From NCBI RefSeq assembly GCF_014639435.1, contig NZ_BMFZ01000009.1, positions 190,791 through 254,790 on the forward strand: a stretch of 64,000 bases of DNA, read 5' to 3'. How positions within the stretch are numbered: the first letter of the stretch is position 1; each line of letters starts with the position of its first letter. The translations under genes were made by a program, and so were the position numbers. The notes under the pieces are model-generated. The model was given only the letters and a program-made list of their open reading frames with translations. It was not told the DNA's origin and made no database searches. Source of the DNA: Hafnia psychrotolerans (GTDB taxonomy: Bacteria > Pseudomonadota > Gammaproteobacteria > Enterobacterales > Enterobacteriaceae). Positions 56,269-64,000 of this stretch are shown here, one piece after another.

Positions 56269-56281
56269 TCTTCTCTTCTCC

Positions 56282-56306
56282 GCCGGCACCTGTGTGCCGG
56301 CTTTTT
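56282..56306 (+). terminator. Rho-independent terminator of maeA
   Basis: GCCGGCAC (56282-56289) pairs with GTGCCGGC (56294-56301), loop CTGT, then TTTTT. It starts 14 bases after the stop. Confidence 0.88.
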
Positions 56307-56461
56307 GGCATAAGTGAAGACTTACTTATTAACTCTGCGACATAAATCTTACTTGTCGATACTTTCACTACCAGGCAAAACGTAGTCCGCCCGCTCAACC
56401 TGCCCCAAATACCCGCTCACCGACGTTCCTGCTTTTGCATGACAATACCCCGCAGACGAAT

Positions 56462-56539
56462 ACCGATAATCCAGCACCCGCGTCGTTCGCTGGCCTGATG
56501 TTCAGTCATAACGTAACGCACCTGCTCACGCTTTTTAGG
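56462..56539 (-). mobile_element. Probable IS3-family OrfB remnant
   Basis: On the minus strand, from 56539, the frame reads KKREQVRYVMTEHQASERRG followed by CWIIGI. This resembles the start of IS3-type OrfB (a SERRACRxIGI-like segment before the DDE domain). The match stops abruptly and no transposase follows. The continuation toward 56349 is a 40-codon open frame in another register that I cannot assign. A short remnant marking the left border of the fimbrial island is plausible. Confidence 0.4.
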
Positions 56540-56617
56540 CGCAGTTAATTAAACTCGAGTGACGTATAGGGTTAAACAAAGTCACCATACATTAGGCAAT
56601 ATTGAGCATGTGAACAA

Positions 56618-56631
56618 TTGATCCAGATCAT
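56618..56631 (+). promoter_or_regulatory. FNR-box-like site before a small transcript
   Basis: TTGAT-CCAG-ATCAT at 56618-56631 differs from the FNR consensus in the last base only. TATACA at 56649-56654 is a good -10, giving a start near 56661, about 37-41 bases from the site centre, as in class II FNR promoters. Confidence 0.5.
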
Positions 56632-56689
56632 GCTTATGGTTAGAAATTTATACACGAATATTTATAATCACGAAGGTAAATAAAAAACC

Positions 56690-56809
56690 ATGAACAACCG
56701 GAGATTAATCAACTTATTGAAATTTCTGATTTTTCTCTTGGTATTATTCTATTATTTTTCGAAGAGTAATAAGATTCAGATTATTACTCTTTTTTTATGT
56801 AAAGCATAA
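56690..56809 (+). CDS. Candidate small hydrophobic protein (39 aa)
   Basis: Reads M-N-N-R-R-L-I-N-L-L-K then a hydrophobic run (FLIFLLVLFYYF) and a Lys/Ser-rich tail. That is one short membrane segment with a basic N-terminus, the form of many small membrane proteins and type I toxins. AAGG lies about 13 bases upstream, a little far. A Rho-independent terminator overlaps the last third of the frame, so a stable full-length message may not be made; the transcript could instead be a small RNA of about 130 nt. An FNR-like promoter precedes it. No family recognised. Confidence 0.35.
   Translation: MNNRRLINLLKFLIFLLVLFYYFSKSNKIQIITLFLCKA
56763..56797 (+). terminator. Rho-independent terminator of the small FNR-linked transcript
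   Basis: AGAGTAATAA (56763-56772) pairs perfectly with TTATTACTCT (56781-56790) around GATTCAGA, followed by TTTTTT. It closes the transcript starting near 56661 and overlaps the end of the small reading frame. Confidence 0.7.
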
Positions 56810-56872
56810 AATATGTACAAAGCAGACTAAAAACGCTTATTTATAATTTTTATCCCGTAAATTAGATATAAA

Positions 56873-57124
56873 TTGGAATATCATTCCAAAATAAACTCAA
56901 CTTAAGGCGTTTTACACTAAAATAACCAAGTTTAAGAAGCGTTTAAATTTGGTTGTTAAGATAGATTTAGGAAAAAAACCCTGAGACATAGGATTAATCT
57001 ATGAACTTTCTTATCTCTGATAAATATGTTTATTAGAACTTAAGGCTACAATTGGTTTTTAAGTAGTTTTTTATGCTAAAAATATGCAATTTCAATCTAA
57101 AAATGAGAATTTTATTCCAAAATA
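56873..57124. repeat. Repeated ATTCCAAAATA motif upstream of the fimbrial regulator
   Basis: TTGGAAT-ATC-ATTCCAA at 56873-56889 is a perfect inverted repeat. Its right part, extended to ATTCCAAAATA (56883-56893), recurs exactly at 57114-57124. The interval is very AT-rich with no gene seen. Both copies precede the LuxR-type regulator gene and could be its operators. Confidence 0.5.
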
Positions 57125-57255
57125 GAGCATAGAAGTGAAATATAATTTTTTATATGAGCAAATAACTCATATGAATTGAACATCATTAGCCTGATCTGAA
57201 TAATAACCCCGCGCTTTTGATGGTTAAGGACGTTGGTTGGCTGGAGGCCGAGAGC

Positions 57256-57894
57256 ATGAAAAATTGCATAGAAAACAATAAGAGCGGACGTTCGAAAAAA
57301 ACAAACGTACTCATCATCGAAAAGTGCCGCTACACACGGCGAGGCATTGCCTCTTTGATTTCAGAAACAAAACCTGACATTGGTTTTATAACAGCAGTTG
57401 CTGATTTTTCGGCTGCTTCAGAAATAATTAATGAATCCCACATGGATGCTATATTTGCACATGTCTCACAGGGAAATATTTTTAGTTTTTATTTTGACTC
57501 GCTTAACTTCACAAGAAGCATAAAAGAAAAATATAGCGAAACTAAAATTCTGGTCTATACAGAAAAAATAACACCTTTATTTCAGATCCACTACGCTGCT
57601 GATGAGTTCATTTCGACAAATGAATCTTTAAAAGCATGGCGAAAGAAAATGGAAATTCTCTTTTATATGCCACATCTGAATTGGGATAAATTAAATCACG
57701 TTCAAGGAAGTTTCAGAATCACCAAGGAGGAGTGGTATGTTTTAATGAGTATAAAAGATGGATTGGAATTGAAAGATATTTCAAACGCCATGCAAGTTAG
57801 TTACAAAACGGTCAGTGCTTTAAAAATTAAAGCATTGAGGAAGCTTGGCCTTAAAAATAAAAATGAGTTACTAATGTTTATTGCTGGGGTTTAA
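57256..57894 (+). CDS. LuxR-type (helix-turn-helix) transcriptional regulator of the fimbrial island
   Basis: A 212-residue protein. The N-terminal half (KTNVLIIEKCRYTRRGIASLI) has the outline of a degenerate receiver domain. The DD acidic pocket and the phospho-Asp are not preserved, so phosphorylation is doubtful. The C-terminal HTH reads LELKDISNAMQVSYKTVSALKIKALRKLGLKNKNEL, close to FimZ/RcsB-like LuxR domains. GGAGG lies eight bases before the ATG at 57256; a 13-codon upstream extension is unsupported. It is 53 bp ahead of the pilin gene in the same direction and most likely controls fimbrial expression. AT-rich codon use unlike the core genes suggests transfer. Confidence 0.75.
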   Translation: MKNCIENNKSGRSKKTNVLIIEKCRYTRRGIASLISETKPDIGFITAVADFSAASEIINESHMDAIFAHVSQGNIFSFYFDSLNFTRSIKEKYSETKILVYTEKITPLFQIHYAADEFISTNESLKAWRKKMEILFYMPHLNWDKLNHVQGSFRITKEEWYVLMSIKDGLELKDISNAMQVSYKTVSALKIKALRKLGLKNKNELLMFIAGV

Positions 57895-57947
57895 ACATCA
57901 CCTACAACATGTAATCTCATTTTCACTTACTAATATCAGGATTAAAA

Positions 57948-58609
57948 ATGCGTAAACTATTAATTTCTACTTTCGTTGCTCTTGCCATGATGCCTGCTGT
58001 ATTTTCAGTAAATGCAGCAGAAACGGCGACACTAGGTGTAAAAGGTATAATGCAATTTCAACATGTGATGTTTCACTTAGCGATGCAACAATTGACTTCG
58101 GGAGAATATCTAAAGCAGATTTACCTAATAGCATTAATGGAATCATGGGGTCATCCGTAACATTAGGTCTGAATTGCGACGCAGCGAGCAACGTAGCCTT
58201 GCAGGTTACTGATAATAGGGCTTCTAGTGCAATAACGAATGCAGATTTCCCTGCGAACTCACCATCTAACATGGCTGATTCTGAACTTTTTGGTTTGGGT
58301 AAAGATAGTGCATCAAACAATATTGGTGCACTTGGATTCATGTTAACTGACGTTAAGCTTGACTCTGCTTCTGCATATATAATGCAGAGCACTGATAAGT
58401 CTACCTGGACTACTTTAGAGAGCGGTATCCTTCAAAATAACGGTTACATCTCAGTTGCTGCGACGTCGAGTGCAACTTCACCAAGTAGCTTTACAACGGC
58501 TTCAGTCACACTGACCCCAGGAATTACTCTATTTGAAGCGAGTAGGTATCCTTCCGGCGAGGAGACAACTCTTGATGGTAGCGTAACATTCACGGTTAAT
58601 TACCTCTAA
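57948..58609 (+). pseudogene. Fimbrial major subunit (DUF1120-like pilin) with a 1-nt frameshift
   Basis: The signal peptide MRKLLISTFVALAMMPAVFS to NAA and the first mature residues AETATLGVKGI lie in one frame. Homology then continues in another frame from 58052: A-I-S-T-C-D-V-S-L-S-D-A-T-I-D-F-G-R-I-S, on to VTLGLNCDAASNVALQVTDN and ending GSVTFTVNYL at 58609. Loss of one base at about 58047-58051 explains the break; restored length would be 220 residues. The two cysteines needed for the pilin disulfide fall on the shifted side. The frame as read stops after 70 residues. No homopolymer is present, so slippage switching is not obvious. First structural gene of the chaperone-usher cluster. 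Confidence 0.8.
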
Positions 58610-58615
58610 TAGATA

Positions 58616-58646
58616 GCCAAAGGTTAATAAAACCTTTGGCATTTTT
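58616..58646 (+). terminator. Terminator/attenuator between pilin and chaperone genes
   Basis: GCCAAAGGTT (58616-58625) pairs perfectly with AACCTTTGGC (58631-58640), then ATTTTT. Partial termination here would make more pilin than chaperone and usher message, as in other fimbrial operons. Confidence 0.75.
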
Positions 58647-58663
58647 AACGATGACCTTTGCAT

Positions 58664-59350
58664 ATGAAAAATATATTTTTATTAGCACTTACCCTTGGAT
58701 TAACAGCACCATTAACATGTTTTTCTGCAGGAATGAAGCCCGATACGCCTACACTGTTTATAGATGCAAACAATAGAGAAGCTGTTGTTACAGTACAAAA
58801 CACTGATAATACAACGGCTCTGTTACACAGTAGTGTACAAAGCATCCCTGAAGATAAAACGATTTCACTACTTATTACGCCACAACTAGCACGGTTAGAG
58901 CCAGGGCAAAAACAATTAGTCCGTGTAATATTAAAAAATGATGTCAATATAACGCACCAAAGAATGCAGCGATTAAACTTTACCTCTGTGCCTAAAAAAC
59001 ATGCAGGGAAAGATAGCAAAGCACAATTGGTTATAGCTCAAAACATTCCGGTCATAATATCTCCTGTGGGGCTGCCAGTAAATTATGAACCATGGAAGGA
59101 GTTGATTTTCTTAAAGACGGCCAATGGAATTAAAATAGAAAACAACTCAAAATATATAGTACGCATGTTAAGTACTGTGACTCTTTTACCAGCAGGTAAA
59201 GCGGTTGATATTAAAAAAAGATACATTCTCCCTGGGGAGAAGATAGATATCCCTTTAAAAGAAAATGAACTTAAGTCAGTTTCCAGGTTAAAAATACAAC
59301 CAGCAACCAGATTTGGAATGTTGGCAGCACCTTATATTATTGATATTTAA
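58664..59350 (+). CDS. Periplasmic fimbrial chaperone (PapD-like)
   Basis: A 228-residue secreted chaperone. The signal peptide MKNIFLLALTLGLTAPLTCFS is followed by an immunoglobulin-like domain with REAVVTVQNTDNTTALLHSSVQ and the G1-strand region LLITPQLARLEPGQKQLVRVIL, where pilin donor-strand contacts form. The second domain ends KIQPATRFGMLAAPYIIDI. The ATG at 58664 is preferred over the TTG at 58658. It folds subunits in the periplasm and delivers them to the usher, whose gene starts nine bases after the stop. AT-rich. Confidence 0.83.
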   Translation: MKNIFLLALTLGLTAPLTCFSAGMKPDTPTLFIDANNREAVVTVQNTDNTTALLHSSVQSIPEDKTISLLITPQLARLEPGQKQLVRVILKNDVNITHQRMQRLNFTSVPKKHAGKDSKAQLVIAQNIPVIISPVGLPVNYEPWKELIFLKTANGIKIENNSKYIVRMLSTVTLLPAGKAVDIKKRYILPGEKIDIPLKENELKSVSRLKIQPATRFGMLAAPYIIDI

Positions 59351-59358
59351 TAAAAATC

Positions 59359-61737
59359 ATGCAAAAACAAAAAAACAAAGGTATCTCTGCATTACTAATG
59401 ATTATACTTACATCTTCAAAAGTGAATGCTGCTGATGTATTTGATGCTGAGATTCTGAAAAACATAGGCTATACAGAATCATCAGTAGAATACCTTTCCA
59501 AAAAAGGAGATTTCCCGCCAGGAATAAACAAAACTGAAGTGATAATAAACAACATTAATAAAGGTGCGTATTCGATTAACGTGACTAAACAGGGAGAAAT
59601 CTGTTGGACAACAAGTATTTTAAACTCTCTCAACATAGACGCGAGCGCGTTACAAAGAGGCAAGGAAGGATGCAACCAGCTCTCGCCTGACATTAAAGTA
59701 ACTAAGAACCCCCTTGATAATAATATTGTAATATTCGTACCAATAACAATGATGCCAAGTAAAAACAATTACGTAACAGGCGGGAAAGCCATTATTTTTA
59801 ACTATGATGCCTCTGCTCGAGAATATAACTCTCGCGGAGGAAAATTTTCAAACAAATCTTTAACTAGTGAGCTTGGCGCCAATTACAAAAACTGGATATT
59901 TAGAAGCAATCAAAGTTATTATGCCTATGGAAAAACAAGCAATCTAACACGACTTAATAACTACATCCAACGTTCTTTCACAAGCTCAAAGATTTCCGTC
60001 CGCTTTGGCCAATTTACTACCGGAGGTGATGCTTTTTCAGGGATCAATATTACAGGCGTAGAAATCTCCCCAGAGAATGGGCTGGCAAGTAACAGTACAA
60101 CTGTAAACCTTAAAATTTACGCGCCCACTGCGGCACAGGTAGATATCTATCAGAGAAAGGCACTTCTCAAAACAGTGTATGTAGAAGCGGGAACAACAAT
60201 AATAGAAGACATTCCTATATTAAATCAGAGTGACGACTTTACTCTGTCTTTTATAGCAAGTAGTGGAGAAACTTCACGACAGGTAATACCTTTTATTCAA
60301 GCTGATTCGATAACTACTCTCCCTGAAGGGCGAAACGTTAACGTTTATGCCGGACGACTAAGAATGGCTAAGCAAAATTTACCGCTGGCTGCATTGTCTG
60401 GTAATATCTATAGAAACACATTTGCCTCTTTTTTTGCAGGTGGATTGGCTAGCAATCAGTATCAGTCGATAATGGCGGGCGGTAATTTCCGTTTTACTGA
60501 AAAATTACTTCTTAGAACCTCCACAACAAGCACTCAGTCTCTACATACTGACAATAGTCAAGAAAAAAAACTGGGTATCAGAAATGATATCTCTCTAAAT
60601 TATAAAGCTACGAGCAAGATCAGCGTCTCCACGGCAGCTAACTTTCGCTCTAAAAACTACATGGATTTTGGTAGTGCTGGGAATTCATGGTACACAGCAG
60701 AAGATACTGGGAATATAAAAGACCAGTTATCATTAGGGCTCACATACCAAAGCGATAATTTTGGAAGCATTTCCTTAAATGGAACATCGACCAGGCGATT
60801 CAAAAATACCAATGTAAATTCCTACTCACTTAACTGGGGACGCGATTTCAATAAAGTAAATTTAAATATCGGCTTGCAAAACAATAAGTTTAGTAACAAA
60901 AAAAATAATTATAATGATAACTATTTTTATATTAATGCTTCCATTCCTTTAGGTAATGGAAGAAGTGCTCAATTGTACTCCAATCATTCTGATCGTGTTA
61001 CCAGGTATGGCGCAACTTATAATCAAGAAGTTAATGATAAGTTTAACTATGACGTGAGTACTGAAACATCTTCAAATAAAGATAAAAACATTAATGCAAC
61101 TGGATATTACAACAGTAAATACTCCAGAATTGCGTTCGGCGCAGCCGCTGGTGACAGTACTAAAAGCTATCGTGCAGGAATGAAAGGTGGGGTTGTTCTT
61201 CATGAGAATGGATTGACATTCACTCCACGGCAAGTATCCGATACCTTTGGTATTGTTTCTGTTAATAGTAAAGAACCTGATGTAGAAATCATGACTCCAG
61301 CAGGGAAAGTTTGGACTGACAGTCAAGGCCAGGCAATTGCATCATCTTCCGCATGGAGGAAAAATCGCATTCAAGTCAACGTGAGCAGCCTTAAGAAGAA
61401 CCTCGAAGTTCAAAGCGGGATTGCCGAGGTATCGCCTTCAAGAGGAAGTGTTGTGCACGTTGCTTTACCTATTTATAGAGTTAATAGGATGTTATTGAGT
61501 TTTGATGGGCCACGTGTACCATCGCCAGGCTCAGCGGTATTGGACTCTAAGGGCCGTACCATAACATTTGTAAGTGAGGATAAAACAATATTTATTGACG
61601 ATTTACCAACAGGTGTAATGACAACAACGGACTCTTTGGGTGATTCATGTCATATTGATTTCCCAGATAAATACTCAATAGAAGAGAATAAACTTTATAC
61701 TCCCATAATGGTAAGGTGTCTTCGTGAAAAAAAATAA
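59359..61737 (+). CDS. Outer-membrane fimbrial usher
   Basis: A 792-residue usher. A signal peptide (ending KVNAA, near 25) is followed by an N-terminal chaperone-binding domain (IGYTESSVEYLSKKGDFPPG), a beta-barrel with a plug-like segment (ISPENGLASNSTTVNLKIYAPTAAQVDIYQ), many aromatic-rich strands, and C-terminal domains with GIVSVNSKEPDVEIMTPAGKVWTDSQG. It is somewhat shorter than FimD/PapC and has the simpler N-terminus of the alternate-type (CS1/DUF1120-linked) ushers. A C-terminal Cys pair is present (DSCHIDF, VRCLREKK). It is intact, unlike the pilin gene. The next gene overlaps its 3' end by 14 bases. Confidence 0.87.
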   Translation: MQKQKNKGISALLMIILTSSKVNAADVFDAEILKNIGYTESSVEYLSKKGDFPPGINKTEVIINNINKGAYSINVTKQGEICWTTSILNSLNIDASALQRGKEGCNQLSPDIKVTKNPLDNNIVIFVPITMMPSKNNYVTGGKAIIFNYDASAREYNSRGGKFSNKSLTSELGANYKNWIFRSNQSYYAYGKTSNLTRLNNYIQRSFTSSKISVRFGQFTTGGDAFSGINITGVEISPENGLASNSTTVNLKIYAPTAAQVDIYQRKALLKTVYVEAGTTIIEDIPILNQSDDFTLSFIASSGETSRQVIPFIQADSITTLPEGRNVNVYAGRLRMAKQNLPLAALSGNIYRNTFASFFAGGLASNQYQSIMAGGNFRFTEKLLLRTSTTSTQSLHTDNSQEKKLGIRNDISLNYKATSKISVSTAANFRSKNYMDFGSAGNSWYTAEDTGNIKDQLSLGLTYQSDNFGSISLNGTSTRRFKNTNVNSYSLNWGRDFNKVNLNIGLQNNKFSNKKNNYNDNYFYINASIPLGNGRSAQLYSNHSDRVTRYGATYNQEVNDKFNYDVSTETSSNKDKNINATGYYNSKYSRIAFGAAAGDSTKSYRAGMKGGVVLHENGLTFTPRQVSDTFGIVSVNSKEPDVEIMTPAGKVWTDSQGQAIASSSAWRKNRIQVNVSSLKKNLEVQSGIAEVSPSRGSVVHVALPIYRVNRMLLSFDGPRVPSPGSAVLDSKGRTITFVSEDKTIFIDDLPTGVMTTTDSLGDSCHIDFPDKYSIEENKLYTPIMVRCLREKK

Positions 61738-62269
61738 AGCCATATTAATATCAATATTACTTAGCTTAATAACGGTCAAGAACTCCCTTGCAAATTGTGA
61801 TATTGAGCTTAGTTCACCCACTGTAACCTGGGATGCACAGACGCGAGATGAAATATTAAAAAATAGCAAAAATCAGAACAATTCACTAATAGAATTAGGA
61901 AAAGAACGTGAAGTAAATATTAACATTAACTGTAAAAGCTCACAGATTTTTCATATCACATTTAACTCGCCGTCATTTGATGAAAACAGCTATGCTTTCG
62001 GGAGGGAAGGAAAAATGACGTTGTTACTTAAAAATGTCGTAATCGACGGAACCCCTGTTGATGTGACTGCCAGTGATAATATTGAGAGAAATGGAAACAG
62101 CATGTTTTTTAAACCTGGAAATTACCTTTCATTTAAAAAAAATGGAGGTGAGGTTAGCGGAATTAATTTAAATGCGCAAGTGGTTATTAACGCTTTTGTA
62201 TCTAAAGACATGACTCGCGTGAACGACATTGTTACTATCAGCAATGAAGGCCATTTCAATATTAATTAG
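61724..62269 (+). CDS. Minor fimbrial subunit / tip protein
   Basis: A 181-residue secreted protein starting at GTG 61724, overlapping the usher. The signal peptide MKKNKAILISILLSLITVKNSLA precedes NCDIELSSPTVTW, a typical pilin start with Cys, and a second Cys in NININCKSSQIF forms the likely disulfide. The C-terminus INDIVTIS-like strands end in NEGHFNIN. Similar in outline to DUF1120-type or CS1-type minor subunits. Being last in the operon after the usher suggests a tip or adhesin role, but it is short for a two-domain adhesin. No receptor function can be read from it. Confidence 0.7.
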   Translation: MKKNKAILISILLSLITVKNSLANCDIELSSPTVTWDAQTRDEILKNSKNQNNSLIELGKEREVNININCKSSQIFHITFNSPSFDENSYAFGREGKMTLLLKNVVIDGTPVDVTASDNIERNGNSMFFKPGNYLSFKKNGGEVSGINLNAQVVINAFVSKDMTRVNDIVTISNEGHFNIN

Positions 62270-62513
62270 CACGTCGTAGTTATTCGATTTATTATCAGAT
62301 ATGCATGCTAATGTTATTTATGTGCTAAGAAATCATCAACTTGCGCTAAAGGATAATAAACAATCAACTCTTGATATTTCTTGATATTGTTAAGACAAGA
62401 CCTCAAACTCAGCTGTAACGACCAGAAAAAGTGAAAAATGAAGCATGGGTCAAGTTAGCGAGCTTCTGAAGTGGTTTCTATAAGTGGACTTTTTTATATA
62501 AGGATATTTACCT

Positions 62514-63380
62514 ATGCATAATCACTATATTATTGATGGATATATAGACTTTCACCCTGCGTCCAGCACGTTACATGACCTTAACAATCCTAAAAATGTT
62601 GTCGTACTAAATTCACCGGCAGCGCGTTGTTTGCTACTGCTGATTGAAAGATTTGGAAGTATTGTCACTCAACATGATTTTCTAGAAATCGTTTGGGAAA
62701 ACCGTGGAATGCAAGTGTCTTCAAATACTTTTTACCAGAACATTTCTATTCTGCGTAAGGGATTAAAAAAGATTGGCCTTACTGGTAATGTCGTAGTCAC
62801 GATCCCTCGACTCGGGTTAACGCTGGCAAGTGATACACATATTAAAAAACTGACCACGGAACAGCAAGTGGAAGCCAACCCCGAGAATGCATACCTCCTT
62901 GATGAGCAGTCATTAGCAGATAAATTTGAGAAAATTGAGCAACTTGAAGTGACTGAAGGTCTCAAAGAACCCGATTCATTAAGGGCATTTATAGAAAAAC
63001 CCCCATATGAGACGACAAAACCAGTAAACAAACAAATATTTCGTCTCCGATGGATCCTCCTGCTCTCTAGTGTTGTCTTTTTCGCATTACTGTGTGTAAT
63101 GACTCTGTTGAGAGGCAGTGACGACAGTCAGTATTTTTCAAACTATCGCTTTCAGAAAACGGCACAAGGTTGCCATATTTTTATTTCAAATGGGACTTCT
63201 TCAGACAAAGCCCACTCAGATGTATTGATTCGCAGTAAACAATTCTCTGACGACTGCAAAAATTACCCCTGGGTTTACATTACCCATTTGCCATTACTGC
63301 CAAGGACATCAATTATCCGTTGCGACAAACCTATAAGCGAACCTAATACCTGTATTTCTGATTATTTTTTTGAGGATTGA
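62514..63380 (+). CDS. Membrane-anchored winged-helix regulator (MarT/CadC/ToxR-like)
   Basis: A 288-residue bitopic regulator. An N-terminal OmpR-type winged helix (about 1-105) contains NVVVLNSPAARCLLLLIERFGSIVTQHDFLEIVW and SSNTFYQNISILRKGLKKIG. A linker of 70 residues, one TM helix (about 180-199) and a periplasmic domain of 90 residues follow. Cysteines in QGCHIF, DDCKNY, IRCDKP and NTCISD could form two disulfides. A FidL-like gene begins three bases after its stop, as with marT-fidL of Salmonella SPI-3. It likely controls the fimbrial genes in response to a periplasmic signal. AT-rich. Confidence 0.8.
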   Translation: MHNHYIIDGYIDFHPASSTLHDLNNPKNVVVLNSPAARCLLLLIERFGSIVTQHDFLEIVWENRGMQVSSNTFYQNISILRKGLKKIGLTGNVVVTIPRLGLTLASDTHIKKLTTEQQVEANPENAYLLDEQSLADKFEKIEQLEVTEGLKEPDSLRAFIEKPPYETTKPVNKQIFRLRWILLLSSVVFFALLCVMTLLRGSDDSQYFSNYRFQKTAQGCHIFISNGTSSDKAHSDVLIRSKQFSDDCKNYPWVYITHLPLLPRTSIIRCDKPISEPNTCISDYFFED

Positions 63381-63383
63381 ACG

Positions 63384-63844
63384 ATGAATTTCACCCTTAA
63401 AACAAAAGTTATATTTTTAGGGTTAGTAGCTACAATTTCAGCTATTTTAATTTATTTACCATGGAAGAATACTTTGCCAGATGGCTTTTCATGTGTCGCC
63501 AGCACTACGTTAACGATAATGTAAATGTATCCCTTGGGTATACCATTAAAGAAAACTCTGGGATTATTAGCATTAATGGTGTTACAAAGTCAAAACCAAC
63601 AAAGATGTTTAACCGCAAGATCGCATTCACAGTTTGAAAAGATGGTAATCTTTATTATATGTTGTCGAACAAGATTCTTAAACTCCCAGAGGATAATGTT
63701 GATGACACATGGCTTAGCCTGCGTCAACCTTTATTCTTCATCTACCCCAATAATAGTATTTACATTCGAATTATCCAACTAAATAATAAAAATTACCTTT
63801 TCATGATAGGCAACATACCAACATATATTTGCAATGCTACTTAG
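63384..63844 (+). pseudogene. Broken FidL-like membrane protein gene
   Basis: The frame from 63384 encodes a membrane anchor (MNFTLKTKVIFLGLVATISA) and LPDGFSCVASTTLTIM, then stops at 63522-63524. Similarity resumes in another frame from 63524 (NVSLGYTIKENSGIISINGV), reaches an in-frame TGA at 63635-63637, and continues KDGNLYYMLSNKILKLPEDNVDDTWLSLRQ to the stop at 63844. Together this matches the FidL-like family in size (about 150 residues) and in its place behind a MarT-type regulator. Two independent lesions argue for real decay rather than sequencing error. Confidence 0.7.
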
Positions 63845-63874
63845 TTGAAGTTACTTAAAAATCAGATATGAAAA

Positions 63875-64000
63875 TGTAGTCCCTCCTGAATTTAGTCTTA
63901 CTGCTTGATAGAGTTCTCTGGTTAAAATACAACCATTGGGAGGCTCATCATGAAGAAAGCGCGTTTCACTGAAACTCAGATCCTGCGAGTTCTAAAAGAA
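63875..64000 (+). mobile_element. Left end of an IS3-family insertion sequence (continues past window)
   Basis: A transposase OrfA start with GGGAGG ribosome site appears at 63950 after about 75 bp of non-coding sequence. TGTAGTCCCTCC at 63875 is a possible terminal repeat start, since IS3 ends usually begin with TG. The right end is outside the window, so the boundary cannot be confirmed. Confidence 0.6.
63950..64000 (+). CDS. IS3-family transposase OrfA, N-terminus only
   Basis: The 17 visible codons read MKKARFTETQILRVLKE, matching the N-terminal helix of IS407-group OrfA proteins, which continue into a helix-turn-helix. GGGAGG lies seven bases before the ATG. Cut by the window edge; intactness unknown. 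Confidence 0.75.
   Translation, partial: MKKARFTETQILRVLKE

Noticed and set aside
55820..56398. 192-codon minus-strand frame at the end of maeA
   Set aside because: Mostly antisense to maeA and crosses its terminator.
57948..58160. A separate 70-residue secreted protein
   Set aside because: After residue 35 the sequence loses pilin similarity, which resumes in another frame; it is the 5' part of the frameshifted pilin gene.

Overview
The window looks like a chromosomal segment of an enterobacterium, most likely a member of the Yersiniaceae (Rahnella, Ewingella, Rouxiella or Serratia-like). This rests on gene order and protein resemblance only. The block yegD - mdtABCD-baeSR - yegP - yegQ(trhP) - CyaR sRNA - yegS is shared with Escherichia coli, while the flanking blocks are accessory.

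Layout. (1) 1-2490: two genes of the biosynthetic module that accompanies tellurium-resistance (Ter) systems; the first is cut by the window edge. (2) 2498-3170: a large imperfect inverted repeat containing a tandem 37-bp repeat and small hairpins whose stems carry compensated changes between the two arms. (3) 3244-20452: conserved core, with the Hsp70-like YegD, an aldo/keto reductase with a stop at codon 4, the MdtABC RND pump with MdtD, its BaeSR two-component system, YegP, the tRNA-modification protein YegQ/TrhP, the sRNA CyaR and the lipid kinase YegS. (4) 20672-26395: rspAB with an MFS sugar-acid permease, a small unknown gene, ygiW behind a PmrA/QseB-type box, and a decayed ISL3-family transposase. 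(5) 26438-33845: mntH with an MntR box, then an IclR regulator divergent from a ribose-type ABC importer plus an SMP-30 lactonase. (6) 33971-42699: a second uptake and catabolic cluster, with a GntR/FCD regulator, an M20 amidohydrolase and a P5C-reductase-like enzyme divergent from a LivKHMGF-type importer and a glyoxalase-like protein.

(7) 42806-56268 is a coherent anaerobic C4-dicarboxylate region. It holds DcuS/DcuR, an ApbE flavinyl transferase, a three-domain soluble fumarate reductase (OYE-like, FMN_bind, FrdA-like), a DASS anion permease behind a perfect FNR box, class I fumarase, an AEC-family permease and NAD malic enzyme. Malate or fumarate could be imported, interconverted by fumarase, oxidised by malic enzyme and used as electron sink by the flavinylated reductase. 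Two candidate small membrane-protein genes lie near FNR-like sites.

(8) 57256-63844 is AT-rich: a chaperone-usher fimbrial island with a LuxR-type regulator, a pilin gene broken by a 1-nt frameshift, chaperone, usher, minor subunit, a MarT/CadC-like membrane regulator and a broken FidL-like partner. It is bracketed by an IS3-type remnant near 56.5 kb and an IS3-family element entering at 63.9 kb. No tRNA, rRNA or CRISPR array was seen.
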